Part shown: positions 24,138-34,155 of the stretch, one piece after another | Numbering within the stretch: position 1 is the stretch's first letter | Layout of the letters: each line of letters starts with the position of its first letter | Origin: Bacteroidota bacterium | GTDB taxonomy: Bacteria; Bacteroidota; Bacteroidia; Flavobacteriales; Flavobacteriaceae | DNA length: 64,000 nucleotides | Assembly: GCA_023386585.1 (NCBI GenBank) | Contig: JAEWJM010000003.1 | Span: forward strand, 234,068 to 298,067 | Direction: 5' to 3' | Translations under genes and position numbers: made by a program | Notes under the pieces: model-generated | What the model saw: the letters and a program-made list of their open reading frames with translations, nothing else | Database searches by the model: none | What the model was told of the DNA's origin: nothing

Positions 24138-27100
24138 TTATCGTTTCAACGCGAAGTGTCCTTTGAACATGCGTCCGTCGTCAAGTTTTATCACATACCA
24201 GTAGTCGGTCGATGGCATGGGCTGGCCGTTGTACGTTCCGTCCCATTCCATCGTGGCGCCGAATTCCTTCAGCAACTTTCCGTACCGGTCAAAAATCATC
24301 ACCAAAGTGTTCGGTCCGTAACGGCTGTTAACGCCTTTGATGCTCCAGGTATCGTGATATCCGTCGCCATTTGGAGTAAAATATGCCGGAATTCCCAATA
24401 CCGATATTTCCTGGCTCGCCACCGGGCAGCCGTTCAGGTCTTTGACATAAACCACATGGATTCCCGGCGCCACGTTCGTAAACACGTTCGAAGTCTGGAA
24501 CGCGTTCAAATGGTCAAGGCTGTAAACGTAATTTCCGTAGCTGTTTGAGCTGATAGTAACCGTCACAGTATTGTTTTCCGACAAATCTGTGATGGCGATA
24601 TCTTCAATTATGGCAGTGCTCGAAGAGATGACCGGAATTGTGCGCACTTTGAAACAGCCGTCTGCGTTGGTAACCTTAACGGTATATGTTCCGATTGTGC
24701 TTACCGTTAATGTTGAAGAATGCGCTCCGGCAATCGTCGTTCCTTCAAAAGCCCATTGATACGTATAATCGCTTTCGGGCGTACCGTCGAGAATTCCGGC
24801 ATCCAACGTAGTTGTAAATGACATTGAGTTGACACAAACCACATGGTTTTCCAACGCGTCATTCACCTCAATTTGCGGCAGCGGATTCACCTTGATATGT
24901 ATCTGGGCAATTCCGGCGCACCCCAACTGGTTTTCCACACGCGCGTAAACAATTTGCGGCGCGTACGGTTGAAGGTTTACATAAGCTTGTGGGTTGGCAA
25001 TCGCATTTTGCTCCAGCAACGCATCGGTTTCGTTTTCGTAATATTTTATCGTTTGGCCCGCGCCTATGGCTACCGGTGCTGTGGTGAGATTAAAAGTGTG
25101 AAATCCGTCTTCAATTCCGTCGTAATCGCAGACTTCAGGAAGATTGATTTGTTGGTTCGGCAACACGTTCACCGAAAGAGTCAGCGTGCTAAAACTAAAG
25201 CAACCTGTAGCCGTATTCGTAACCCGAACGACAATTGCCTGCGGGTTTGAAATGTTCGTATATTCCAATGGAAGTTGCGCTGTATCAGCCTGTGCGTCAG
25301 TAAGGTTTTCGAAATAAGCCGTAACCAACGTCGCATTGTTGGCAGTGAAAAGCGCGTCGGCTTCCGATAAGTTAAAAACCGTAAAACCATCGGGCGCATT
25401 GCCTGAATCGCATTGAACAATAGTTCGCGTGACTGCTTCCGGTAGCGGATTTATCGACAGGACCGCATCCGAAGAGAATAATCCGCAAATGTTCCCGGTC
25501 CGGTTCAACAGGACGCGGTAATGATAGCCTTCCATTGACGGTACAACCGAATTCACCGTCAGCGTTGCAGTCTGCGTCCCGGTGTATTGCGATCCGTCGG
25601 AAATATTTGCATAATTGACACCGTTGGCCGAAACCTGCCACTGAAAGGTGACACCTGCAGTTGCTTCAACCGTGAAAGTCGCATTTTGCGCCTCGCAAGT
25701 TGTCACATCCAATGGCTGGATCGTAATATCGATCGGGGTTGGATTTGTGTATTCGGGATTTGGTACAGTATATCCGCCAGCGCCGGTCACGACTCCGCCT
25801 GAATTAACTGTCGGTGGAACATTGTTTCCAAGAAAACCATCATTATTTGGATCCGAGAACCCAGCTTCGCGCACATCGCTGCACAGGTCATTGTCATTAT
25901 CCGGATCAATGTAGTCGAATAGAGTGTCGCTATCGGTATCCGAAAGTGTATAACTGATAGTTCCGCTATCGGGTGAATCTTCAAGCTGATTTGAAAGTCC
26001 GTTCACGCCAAAGCTCGCGGCATTTCCATCCACGATTCCGTTCCCGTTTGCATCGGTTGCACCACTTCCGGACTCAACGAGATCAAAAATCCCATTGTTA
26101 TCGCTATCAAGGTCGAGGTAATTGAAGACACCGTCGTTGTCACTGTCGGCCGGAGTAAAACCATTGCCAAAAATATTGTCGAGTCCGTCCAGATTCGCAT
26201 CCGCCAAACTCAGCTGCTGAAAGTTGCTCCCTTGCGATTCGTACAAATCGGGAATTCCGTCGTTGTCGCTATCTTGGTCGATCTGGTCCGGAATTCCGTC
26301 GAGATCGGAATCTTTTGGCAGGCAGGAAGCCAAAATCCGGAACGTTGCGTTGGCGGGCGCCGAATCAGTAAGATTGCGCAAGGTAAATGTGAATGAATTC
26401 GCGAGGTAACTTTGGAATTTAAAAGTGCCCGTCCCGGCGGCGAGCGGCGTTGCGCTGTTCAGCCTGAAACGAATTTCAAACGACGAATATTCAGTGATCC
26501 CACTTTCGTAAATTCCATCGTAATTGGTATCGATCAAAAGCTGGTTAGTCGGATTCAACACTGTCATTGTCTGATTCACCGGAGCGCTTACGATGTATTC
26601 GGCGCCGGAAGTTATCAAGTTCGCGGCCGATGCGGTTTGCGGATAGTCAAAGGTGTAGCTCACCGGTTGTACAAAATCCATCCGGTAAGAAACCGAATTC
26701 CCTTTTCCTGCAGTCACCTGTGCGACAAATGATCCGTCTGCTGCGCCCGCAAATGGAACCGCCGCCGGCGTGCCCACAGCAGGAGGAAAGCTACCGGTAA
26801 ACGAATTGGAGTAGGTGCTTAAAGTGATATTTCCTCCCGAGGGATTCGAAAGATTAATCGGAATGCTTCCGTACGATTCTGTACAATTGGTGATTCCGTC
26901 GTTGTCGTTGTCGAGATCGATGTTATCATTTGCCAGGTCATCATCCATGTTCGTTGCGCACGAGCTGACTGGTATTTTGTCCGAAATCAACGTGGTTCCG
27001 CAAGCTCCGATCGTTGCCGAAACATGGTAGTAACCGGGCTGTGTTGGCGTATAGCTGCTCGAGGTCGCGCCTGCAATCGGTACGTCATTAAAATACCATT

Positions 27101-28589
27101 GAAAAATATCAAAAGCAGTCAACGGACTCACCGACAGCGCTACGTTAGGAAGGCAGTTCGGCTGTGCGAGATCGATACGCGCAAATGCAATTTCAGGTTT
27201 AAATGTAAATCCGGAGTAATATCCGCCAAATGTTGCAGCATCGCTCGATCCGTAAGAAGCGAGATACAACTGCCCGCTTGAGAAAACCGATACATTTCCT
27301 GAAAGACCCGTAATGATATAAGTTACATAATCGGGATTCCCCGCCACAGCTGTTGGTCCGGTCACAATTACGCCTGACGGAAGCGCTGCGAGTGGATATG
27401 GATTGCCATCAATGACAAAATTCAGTGTTGCACCCGTAAGCGTAACCAGCGTTACCCGGCCGTTAAAAACGCGGGTTCCGATTTCGTTCAGATTTGGAAT
27501 GTTGTCGATGATCCGGGGTGTTTCACAACTTAACGGCGGAACGAAAAACATTTCCTGGTTCGCCTGGTCCGGACGGCCATCGTCGCCGATGCTTTGGTAC
27601 GCAAAAACATTTTTTGAGGTGTGGACAAACAAGTTTCCGCTTGGCGAATAATACGCGCCGCCGAGAGCTACATATTCGCCGGCATCAATCGTGAATGCGG
27701 GAGTCGTACTGGTTCCGAGAAAAATATCGGTATCATCTTCGTTCGCAATCAATAGGATTCGTTCGACCGCGTTTTGCCCGGTACTTTTAATGAAAATATA
27801 ATCCTTTCCCGTTCGCTCAACTGATACGATCTGGTCGAATCCAAGATCGAGATTACTTAATTCGCCGTTCGATCCGCCAAAAGAACCGCAGGTCACGGCA
27901 ATTGGCTTGTCGGATGTCACCAACGAGCCGATCAATCCGTCGCGGTTGGCATTGGTAGGGCCTTCTACAGCAAGAACATAACTTTGTCCGCTATTCAACA
28001 TTACGCCAGGCGGCGTATTTCCTGCCACGGGATTGTTAATAATGGAAACTCCGGGCTTGATGTCACTAAATTGTACAAAAGTGTTGTTTTCGGTTGCCAT
28101 GACGGATATGAACGTCTTCTCGGTTTCATCAAAAAAAGGGATGGCGGTATTTAAGAAGGCGCCAATCCGAAATTCGGTTCCAAGCGCGGCCAAGCCTTTC
28201 GAAACAACTTCTCCGGCCTGATTACCACTTCCTGCGATAACACGGACCGTGACGTAAATAAGGTCTTCTGCCTCAACGATAAAACCTTTATCGGACAAAA
28301 CCGTACTGCACTCGCTTCCGCTGGCATTAAGTTGCGTATTGACTCCGACGCCGATGTTGTAGATGTACGGTGCGTTGCGGGAAACGGTGCCCGTAACTTC
28401 CGAAGTGCCCAACCTGATGATGCGAAAATTTACAGGTGTAAGGTTTGGAGTTGAAATGTAGAGAAATTGCTCTTGGGGTACGACATTATCAGAGGCCGAA
28501 ACGGGCGGAATATAGTGGGTTTTGCTGAATTGGGCAATGCCGGTCGATGCACTCAGGAGCAGCAGCAGCAAAAACAGGTTCTTTTTCAT
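24138..28589 (-). CDS. Large T9SS-exported protein with IgGFc-binding-like N-terminus
   Basis: 1483 residues. Signal peptide 1-19 (ends ASTGIAQ). Residues 20-480 resemble the IgGFc-binding N-terminal domain, with repeated beta strands such as DTDIFLGTS and GGYYSGFTF. Residues 545-960 carry Asp-rich calcium-type repeats (DSDNDGIPDLYES, DLDSDNNGIFDLVES, DPDNDNDLCSD). Ig-like segments follow to about 1390. The end, YFTPNGDGYHDTWSIKG to FKGHFALKR, is the gliding-motility-associated type B sorting domain (TIGR04131), so it is exported by T9SS to the surface. It is 25 bases after the next upstream gene (28615-30906) and cotranscribed with it. Confidence 0.9.
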   Translation of the reverse strand: MKKNLFLLLLLLSASTGIAQFSKTHYIPPVSASDNVVPQEQFLYISTPNLTPVNFRIIRLGTSEVTGTVSRNAPYIYNIGVGVNTQLNASGSECSTVLSDKGFIVEAEDLIYVTVRVIAGSGNQAGEVVSKGLAALGTEFRIGAFLNTAIPFFDETEKTFISVMATENNTFVQFSDIKPGVSIINNPVAGNTPPGVMLNSGQSYVLAVEGPTNANRDGLIGSLVTSDKPIAVTCGSFGGSNGELSNLDLGFDQIVSVERTGKDYIFIKSTGQNAVERILLIANEDDTDIFLGTSTTPAFTIDAGEYVALGGAYYSPSGNLFVHTSKNVFAYQSIGDDGRPDQANQEMFFVPPLSCETPRIIDNIPNLNEIGTRVFNGRVTLVTLTGATLNFVIDGNPYPLAALPSGVIVTGPTAVAGNPDYVTYIITGLSGNVSVFSSGQLYLASYGSSDAATFGGYYSGFTFKPEIAFARIDLAQPNCLPNVALSVSPLTAFDIFQWYFNDVPIAGATSSSYTPTQPGYYHVSATIGACGTTLISDKIPVSSCATNMDDDLANDNIDLDNDNDGITNCTESYGSIPINLSNPSGGNITLSTYSNSFTGSFPPAVGTPAAVPFAGAADGSFVAQVTAGKGNSVSYRMDFVQPVSYTFDYPQTASAANLITSGAEYIVSAPVNQTMTVLNPTNQLLIDTNYDGIYESGITEYSSFEIRFRLNSATPLAAGTGTFKFQSYLANSFTFTLRNLTDSAPANATFRILASCLPKDSDLDGIPDQIDQDSDNDGIPDLYESQGSNFQQLSLADANLDGLDNIFGNGFTPADSDNDGVFNYLDLDSDNNGIFDLVESGSGATDANGNGIVDGNAASFGVNGLSNQLEDSPDSGTISYTLSDTDSDTLFDYIDPDNDNDLCSDVREAGFSDPNNDGFLGNNVPPTVNSGGVVTGAGGYTVPNPEYTNPTPIDITIQPLDVTTCEAQNATFTVEATAGVTFQWQVSANGVNYANISDGSQYTGTQTATLTVNSVVPSMEGYHYRVLLNRTGNICGLFSSDAVLSINPLPEAVTRTIVQCDSGNAPDGFTVFNLSEADALFTANNATLVTAYFENLTDAQADTAQLPLEYTNISNPQAIVVRVTNTATGCFSFSTLTLSVNVLPNQQINLPEVCDYDGIEDGFHTFNLTTAPVAIGAGQTIKYYENETDALLEQNAIANPQAYVNLQPYAPQIVYARVENQLGCAGIAQIHIKVNPLPQIEVNDALENHVVCVNSMSFTTTLDAGILDGTPESDYTYQWAFEGTTIAGAHSSTLTVSTIGTYTVKVTNADGCFKVRTIPVISSSTAIIEDIAITDLSENNTVTVTISSNSYGNYVYSLDHLNAFQTSNVFTNVAPGIHVVYVKDLNGCPVASQEISVLGIPAYFTPNGDGYHDTWSIKGVNSRYGPNTLVMIFDRYGKLLKEFGATMEWDGTYNGQPMPSTDYWYVIKLDDGRMFKGHFALKR

Positions 28590-28614
28590 GCGATAAATTT
28601 AGGTAAAATAAGCA

Positions 28615-30906
28615 TTACCTTTTGAGGGCAAAATGGCTTTTGAAAACACGTCCGTCGGGCAGTTCCAACGTAAACCAATAATCTGTCGAAGGCATCGGAA
28701 CTCCTTTTCTTCTTCCATCCCAACCGGATTGACCGCCATGGAAACTATAAATGAGTTTGCCGTATCGGTCAAAAATATTCACTTTCGACTTAGGCTGCCT
28801 GTCAAGGAATTTTATTTCCCACAAGTCGTGGATGCCATCGCCATTTGGAGTGAAATAATGCGGATAGTCCATTACTACAACAGCAAAAGGGCCGGAAACC
28901 CCACATCCGTTGACGTCATTCACGTAGATGGAATATTCTCCAGGTGCCAGCCCGTTGAAAGTCGGACTCGATTGATAGGTTGCGCCGTCGATCGAAAATT
29001 CATAATCGCCGTTGCCGGTATATTCGACTGTGATGCTGTTTTCCGAGGATGAAAAATCGTGGATATCAGCGCCCGTAATTGTCGCCGGGCCTGAAGGTGT
29101 GACCTCAAAAGTTTTGACCGCCTGGCAACCGTTGCTGTTCGTAATTGTAACCGTATGCGTTCCGGGCTGACCGGTTACGATGCTCGCAGTTGTTTCACCG
29201 GTATTCCACAAATAAGACGTATATCCTGACGGTGCAGCAAGCGTCACAGAATCGCCGGCGCCACATAAAAATAACTGCTGATTGCCGGCGCCTGAAAGAG
29301 CAAAAGTGTGCGCCTGAAGTGTCACCGGGACAATTCCGTAGCAATCCGGGCCATTAATGATCCGCGCATAGATAATCTGCTGTTGCGGTTGTGTATTTGT
29401 AAAATTAATTGGAAGTTGATTTTGTTCAGCAAGTGCATCGCTTTCCGAAGCATAATATTCAACAAGCAATCCGGCAGGCAATCCGGTGAGAATCTCAGTT
29501 GTAACACCGGTCAGATTAAAGGTCATGATTCCGTCCTGATCGTTGTCGCACTGCGAAACATGCGCTGACGGAACAGGCGCATTATTTGAAATTTGCAGAT
29601 TTAATGTTGCATAGTTCGCGCATCCGAACTGATTCTCAACGCGTGCAATCACTGAGGTTGCAACTGCATTTGAAAACGACGTGGGATTTGTAATCGGATT
29701 GATTTGGTTTTGGGCGTCAGATTGATTCAAATAATAAGTGGCCGCCGACAAATTGGGATCCGACATCGTGATGATGCTGTTCATTCTGGTCAGATCAAAG
29801 TTGGATATTCCGTCGCCATTGTCGTCACATTGGACCAAAACCGCAGGATCGGCCAGCGTCGGTAGCGCCGAATATTCGATTGTGACAATTCCTGTTGCGA
29901 CGCATCCGCCGGTCCCGAGATTGACGCGGACTTCATACACACCGGGTTGCGTTACCACATATTGCGGATTTGTCCCACTTGCAACCGGATTGCCGTTCAT
30001 GTACCAGTCGTAAGTATTGGATCCGGCTTCAGTTGCGTCAAGCGTGTAGGATTCGCCATAGCAAACCGGATTATTTGTCGCAACCAATTGATCAGGTCCG
30101 AGATCGGTCCCAACGTTGAAGCTTCCGCCGCCCAGGAAAATGGCAGAATCGTAGCGGATGTTTTCCTCATCGGCAATCACCAATTTTATATGATAGGTGA
30201 CTCCGGGAACAACCGTCGCCGACGCTGTCATCACAACGGTTTGCCCGTTAAAATTTGCGGGATAGGTCGAATCGTTGAATCCGCCAAAGTAATTTTCATT
30301 TTCGGCGCCACAACCGTTCGAACCGCCAATGTCGGGATGTACGGTCGTCACCAAAACCGGTGTGTTCGTATTTGGGACAAGCGCCAGATTCTGATAAGGT
30401 GCGGTACTTCCGACCGGCTTCAGCAGAAACGCGAAACCATCGGAATAGTGGCACGGCGCACTTCCCTGATATTCTTCGGAAGCAAAAATGTAATCAAAAC
30501 TGATATGGCTTGTCAGCGGCGTAAAGTCGAATTCAAGCGCGGTCGCGTTGTAAGTCTGCTGGATCCCGAGCGCCTGTTCCAAATCGTAATCGCCGGCCCA
30601 GTTCACCGAACCTTCATCGACCAGATTGTCGTTCGGGCCTTCCGCGCGGATCGCTCGCGCAGTACTGAGCACAATTCCATTGGCAAACGGAAAAGCGCCA
30701 CCGCCGGTAAAATAGCCGTAACTGTTCTGGCCATTACTGAAAGAATCGCCTGAGACTGTGAAGTTGGAAACGTTGGCACAAGGACTGTTCACCAGCACAT
30801 CCTGAACGAGTTGTTGAGCCGTATAGGTATCGTCGACCTGTATGTTTTGAGAGGCGGCAACAACTGAAAAAAGCAGTGCTGCCATGCATTTGCCGGGGAA
30901 ATTCAT
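28615..30906 (-). CDS. T9SS-exported protein with choice-of-anchor L domain
   Basis: 763 residues. Signal peptide about 1-19 (VVAAS). Residues 20-275 are a choice-of-anchor L domain: FTVSGDSFSNGQNSYGYF, GIVLSTARA, TSHISFDYIFASEEYQGS. Several Ig-like segments with LxQCDDNGDGISNFDLT-type repeats come next. The last 80 residues (FTPNGDGIHDLWEIKF to FKSHFALKR) are the type B sorting domain (TIGR04131). First gene of a two-gene surface-protein operon. ATG at 30906 lies 8 bases past a -7 box. Confidence 0.92.
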   Translation of the reverse strand: MNFPGKCMAALLFSVVAASQNIQVDDTYTAQQLVQDVLVNSPCANVSNFTVSGDSFSNGQNSYGYFTGGGAFPFANGIVLSTARAIRAEGPNDNLVDEGSVNWAGDYDLEQALGIQQTYNATALEFDFTPLTSHISFDYIFASEEYQGSAPCHYSDGFAFLLKPVGSTAPYQNLALVPNTNTPVLVTTVHPDIGGSNGCGAENENYFGGFNDSTYPANFNGQTVVMTASATVVPGVTYHIKLVIADEENIRYDSAIFLGGGSFNVGTDLGPDQLVATNNPVCYGESYTLDATEAGSNTYDWYMNGNPVASGTNPQYVVTQPGVYEVRVNLGTGGCVATGIVTIEYSALPTLADPAVLVQCDDNGDGISNFDLTRMNSIITMSDPNLSAATYYLNQSDAQNQINPITNPTSFSNAVATSVIARVENQFGCANYATLNLQISNNAPVPSAHVSQCDNDQDGIMTFNLTGVTTEILTGLPAGLLVEYYASESDALAEQNQLPINFTNTQPQQQIIYARIINGPDCYGIVPVTLQAHTFALSGAGNQQLFLCGAGDSVTLAAPSGYTSYLWNTGETTASIVTGQPGTHTVTITNSNGCQAVKTFEVTPSGPATITGADIHDFSSSENSITVEYTGNGDYEFSIDGATYQSSPTFNGLAPGEYSIYVNDVNGCGVSGPFAVVVMDYPHYFTPNGDGIHDLWEIKFLDRQPKSKVNIFDRYGKLIYSFHGGQSGWDGRRKGVPMPSTDYWFTLELPDGRVFKSHFALKR

Positions 30907-30914
30907 AGCATCGG

Positions 30915-30922
30915 CAAAGATA
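30915..30922 (-). promoter_or_regulatory. -7 box for the T9SS protein operon
   Basis: TATCTTTG on the minus strand, directly after the stop codon of the ABC permease gene, 8 bases before the ATG at 30906. Transcript start would be near the start codon. Confidence 0.6.
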
Positions 30923-31762
30923 CTACAAATCTCTCTTTTGAAGCAGCTTATAAGAACTTAACACAAAAATAACAGTCCACGCCAACACGATCAATATGGT
31001 CGTAAAATGTACGCCGTAATCCTTTATCTGCTTGGCGCCACCAATCGTGGATTCAATGTTTTGGATAACGGAAAGGCGGGTGAATGGCTCGACAATCAGA
31101 TTTGACATCGACTCGAGCGGAAAGAACTGCATAATCTTCGGCGCAACGTCGCTATCGGGGAAGATTTTGAAAGTCAGAAGGCCTTTGGCAATGCTTTCGA
31201 CAATATTCCATACGAATAGGAATCCGAGCGCGAATGCTGAGCGTTTTACAAGGATTCCGAGAAAGAGGCAAAAAGAGAAAAACGCAACCAGCTTGATAAA
31301 GTAGGCGAGCAGGTATTGCAGGTCTGAAAATACAATGCCGATTTCAGTATACGACGAAAATGAATATCCCAGAATGAGCGAGAGCACAAAAATAAAGACC
31401 GTGGAAGCCGCAGCATAAATCAGCACGGTCAGGAATTTTGACATTATGAATTCCTGTTTGCTCATTCCGTCGATGAGGTTTTGCTTGAGCGTCCCGTAGC
31501 TGTATTCGTTCGCCATCATTGAAACGATTACGATTGCAAGGAAAAATTTCAGGATTGCCGCGATGTAGGTGTTGAAATGCCAGATGTATGGAAAATTGAA
31601 AATTCCCTGATCGGCGATATGGAACTTTAAATGGCCGATATTGAACTTTATTGATGCGATGAGCGCTATGAATGAAAGCAGAACGAAATAGCTGATGCTT
31701 AAGATCCGGCTAGCCTTGTTTTTCCAGATTTTCTGAAATTCAATTGAAATGAGTCGGTTCAT
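30923..31762 (-). CDS. ABC transporter permease
   Basis: 279 residues with about six transmembrane segments (about 18-38, 60-80, 100-130, 145-170, 180-200, 250-270), arranged as in ABC-2 type exporters (NosY/YhgE-like permeases). The ATG overlaps the stop codon of the ATPase gene by four bases, so the two form a transporter. Substrate unknown. Confidence 0.88.
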   Translation of the reverse strand: MNRLISIEFQKIWKNKASRILSISYFVLLSFIALIASIKFNIGHLKFHIADQGIFNFPYIWHFNTYIAAILKFFLAIVIVSMMANEYSYGTLKQNLIDGMSKQEFIMSKFLTVLIYAAASTVFIFVLSLILGYSFSSYTEIGIVFSDLQYLLAYFIKLVAFFSFCLFLGILVKRSAFALGFLFVWNIVESIAKGLLTFKIFPDSDVAPKIMQFFPLESMSNLIVEPFTRLSVIQNIESTIGGAKQIKDYGVHFTTILIVLAWTVIFVLSSYKLLQKRDL

Positions 31763-32664
31763 GGTTGTTGTTCGGTTTTTGTCAGCTCTAAAAATTGTTC
31801 TTCAAGCGTGTTTTTTCGTTTCACAAGATGGTTGAGATAGATCGATTTTTCGGCCAGGAAGCGGTTGAGATCTGCAGCGTCGACCTGCGTTCCAAGATAA
31901 ACCAGGATTTTTCCGTCCTGCTCGATTACCCTTGCCACCGCCGGATGCAACTTTATTTCCTCAAGCAATCGGGAATTGTCGCTCGATTGCATTTCAAAAA
32001 ATCCCTCGTTTGTGGTCATTCCGTCAACAGTTCCCGAATACAGGATTTTGCCTTTGCGGAGGACGAGAACGTGGCTGCAGACTTTCTCCACTTCATCCAA
32101 AAGGTGCGAAGCCAAAAGTATGGTCGTTCCCTGGGATGCGATTTTTTTGATAATGTCGCGGATCTGATGGATTCCCTGCGGGTCGAGTCCGTTGGTCGGT
32201 TCGTCGAGAATCAGGATTTCAGGATCGTTCAGCAGCGCCGATGCGATGGCGAGCCGCTGCTTCATTCCCAGCGAAAAAGTGCTGAACCGACTGTCTTTTC
32301 TTTCAGTGAGTCCGACGATTTCCAACTTTTCAGCGATCTTGGAGTAATCGATTCCCTTGATCTTGCAAACGAGTTTCAGGTTTTGCTCGGCCGTCATGTA
32401 CGGATAAAAATTAGGGCGCTCGATTATTGCGCCCACTTTCTTCAGCGCTTCATGCGTTTGCATCGCGCCGCCAAACCAGGTGTATTCACCCGCCGTTTTG
32501 TTTACCACATTCAGGACTATGCCCAGCGTGGTCGATTTTCCACTTCCATTTGGCCCGAGAATTCCGTAAACATTGCCTTTGTGGATTTCAAGGGAAACAT
32601 TGTTTACGGCATGCACATAACCATAACGCTTGTGGAGGTTTTTGATTGAAAGGATTGTTTCCAA
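31759..32664 (-). CDS. ABC transporter ATP-binding protein
   Basis: 301 residues. Walker A GPNGSGKSTT (38-47), Q-loop region, signature SLGMKQRL, Walker B ILILDEPTNG, H-loop SHLLDE. It is a bacitracin/NatA-type exporter ATPase (LDPQGIHQIRDII). It pairs with the permease next to it. The C-terminal 70 residues are an extra domain common in this class. Confidence 0.95.
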   Translation of the reverse strand: METILSIKNLHKRYGYVHAVNNVSLEIHKGNVYGILGPNGSGKSTTLGIVLNVVNKTAGEYTWFGGAMQTHEALKKVGAIIERPNFYPYMTAEQNLKLVCKIKGIDYSKIAEKLEIVGLTERKDSRFSTFSLGMKQRLAIASALLNDPEILILDEPTNGLDPQGIHQIRDIIKKIASQGTTILLASHLLDEVEKVCSHVLVLRKGKILYSGTVDGMTTNEGFFEMQSSDNSRLLEEIKLHPAVARVIEQDGKILVYLGTQVDAADLNRFLAEKSIYLNHLVKRKNTLEEQFLELTKTEQQP

Positions 32665-32724
32665 AAGGTGTTTTTTGATTGATTGCGAATAGGACGAGCA
32701 ATATAATCAATTGTTACCGATGCG

Positions 32725-32964
32725 TCAATCAACTTTTTTTCGCGGCTTGCGTTTGTTGTGCATATTCACCAATTCATGGTTAATCTCGCGCTGCTCAGGA
32801 GTGAGTGAAATGAGTTTTCCGTTGTCGTCGTTGGTAACCTGAAGTCCGCAAACCGTGCATTCGCTTTCGCGGAAATAGTTGGTGACAATCCGGGTCGTAC
32901 GGAACTTGTGGCCGAAAAAGGTACACAGCAGCTTGCCGCCGAAAGCATTACCTATGTATATCAT
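32725..32964 (-). CDS. Small protein with paired Cys, function unknown
   Basis: 79 residues from ATG 32964 (MIYIGNAFGGKLLCTFFGHK); a start 30 codons earlier is possible but gives an unconserved-looking prefix, and ATG 32964 has AAAAAAGG before it. The pattern C-x3-GHKFR followed by ECTVCG suggests a small zinc-binding fold. A basic tail ends the protein. It follows the nucleoid-associated protein gene. Confidence 0.6.
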   Translation of the reverse strand: MIYIGNAFGGKLLCTFFGHKFRTTRIVTNYFRESECTVCGLQVTNDDNGKLISLTPEQREINHELVNMHNKRKPRKKVD

Positions 32965-33075
32965 GATTTCACCTTTTTTGATTTCCAGATGAAACTTAAA
33001 TAACGTCGGATTAACCTCCAAATAAAACCGATGAATTGCTTTTTTAATAAACAAACATCGGAATCGGACTACAAT

Positions 33076-34134
33076 TTAACTTTTTTGTTCCTTGTTGAAA
33101 TACACGAGGTAATAATACATTTGGCGCTCTTCATCCCAGCCTTTTTCGACAAATTTTTCGGCGCTTTCCGGATTGATGAAATCCATTTTGATCTGGATAT
33201 TCGTATCGAGGTTGATGACGTTGCGGATCGACTTTCTGGCATCGGAAACAGCCGCATTCGCAATCGGGAAAGTGGTTACGTCCTCAATGCTGTATTTCGG
33301 GCCTTTATCGACTTTATAATTCTTGAATTCCGGAATGAGATCAGGATTTTCTAGGACTTCATTCAGGAAGTTCGTTTCCTCGAACTGGTCATTTTTTGCG
33401 AAGTAATTCACCGACCGGTTCATGAACATCACTTCTTCTTTTTTGTCTTCTGCCGGAAAAACGACATCCTTGGCAAAATTCTGGCAAAATTTCAGATATT
33501 TCTTGGTGATGAAGTTCTCGTCTTCGAACGCGTCAACACTCAGGAAATGCTCCAGCCAGTATCGCGTATCGTACCGATTGCTGTCCACCGATAATATTTT
33601 GTATCCTTCTTCTTTCTTGTGGTTGAAGATAAGGCAGCCTTTGTCAAGTTTGTTGAGGTTGATTCCCTGTTGCAGGATTGCCTCAAGCTGCGTTTCCTTT
33701 TCCCTGAACTGAAGGAAATCGGATTGGAGTTCACTTTTAAATATTCCAACCGCATCGACCAGCGTATTGTCAATATTCAGATTGGTAAGATAGGCAACGT
33801 AAACCTCGCCGTTTTTGATGTGCGGATGGCCCGACTGCTCGTAAAGGTGCTGCGTGATCTTCTTGGAAACTTCGTGCGCTGTGTTGGGTGCGGTGAAGAT
33901 CTCTGAAACCAGCTTGTACATTTCGTTGTAATCGAGATCGACTTCATGCGCGAACTGAAAATAGTTTTCCTCTTTGTCGCGGAAAGGCTTCAGGAAAAAT
34001 TCCTTGAGCAGTGGAACAAGCTCATCGTTGAGGTTAAATGGTTCAGAAGAAATAAAAACCGACTCGTTCCGGCTTTTGTTGCCCACGCGGTGAATCGACA
34101 GCGTTTCAATGTGCGTATTGTAGAGATTGATCAT
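33076..34134 (-). CDS. Nucleoid-associated protein (NdpA/YejK-like)
   Basis: 352 residues starting MINLYNTHIETLSIHRVGNK. LDYNEMYKLVSEIF, then NGEVYVAYLTNLNIDN, and DKGCLIFNHKKEEGYKILSVD agree with the NA37/YejK family (PF04245). The family binds DNA in the nucleoid; its role is poorly known. It lies 21 bases after the pRiA4b-like gene and probably shares its transcript. Confidence 0.85.
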   Translation of the reverse strand: MINLYNTHIETLSIHRVGNKSRNESVFISSEPFNLNDELVPLLKEFFLKPFRDKEENYFQFAHEVDLDYNEMYKLVSEIFTAPNTAHEVSKKITQHLYEQSGHPHIKNGEVYVAYLTNLNIDNTLVDAVGIFKSELQSDFLQFREKETQLEAILQQGINLNKLDKGCLIFNHKKEEGYKILSVDSNRYDTRYWLEHFLSVDAFEDENFITKKYLKFCQNFAKDVVFPAEDKKEEVMFMNRSVNYFAKNDQFEETNFLNEVLENPDLIPEFKNYKVDKGPKYSIEDVTTFPIANAAVSDARKSIRNVINLDTNIQIKMDFINPESAEKFVEKGWDEERQMYYYLVYFNKEQKS

Positions 34135-34155
34135 TAAATATATGGATTGTAGGTT

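Noticed and set aside
29947..30753. A 268-codon plus-strand open frame opposite the choice-of-anchor L protein
   Set aside because: Antisense to a recognised domain; composition unlike neighbouring proteins.
31795..32649. A 284-codon plus-strand open frame opposite the ABC ATPase gene
   Set aside because: The minus strand holds all ABC motifs; the plus reading has no recognisable domain.
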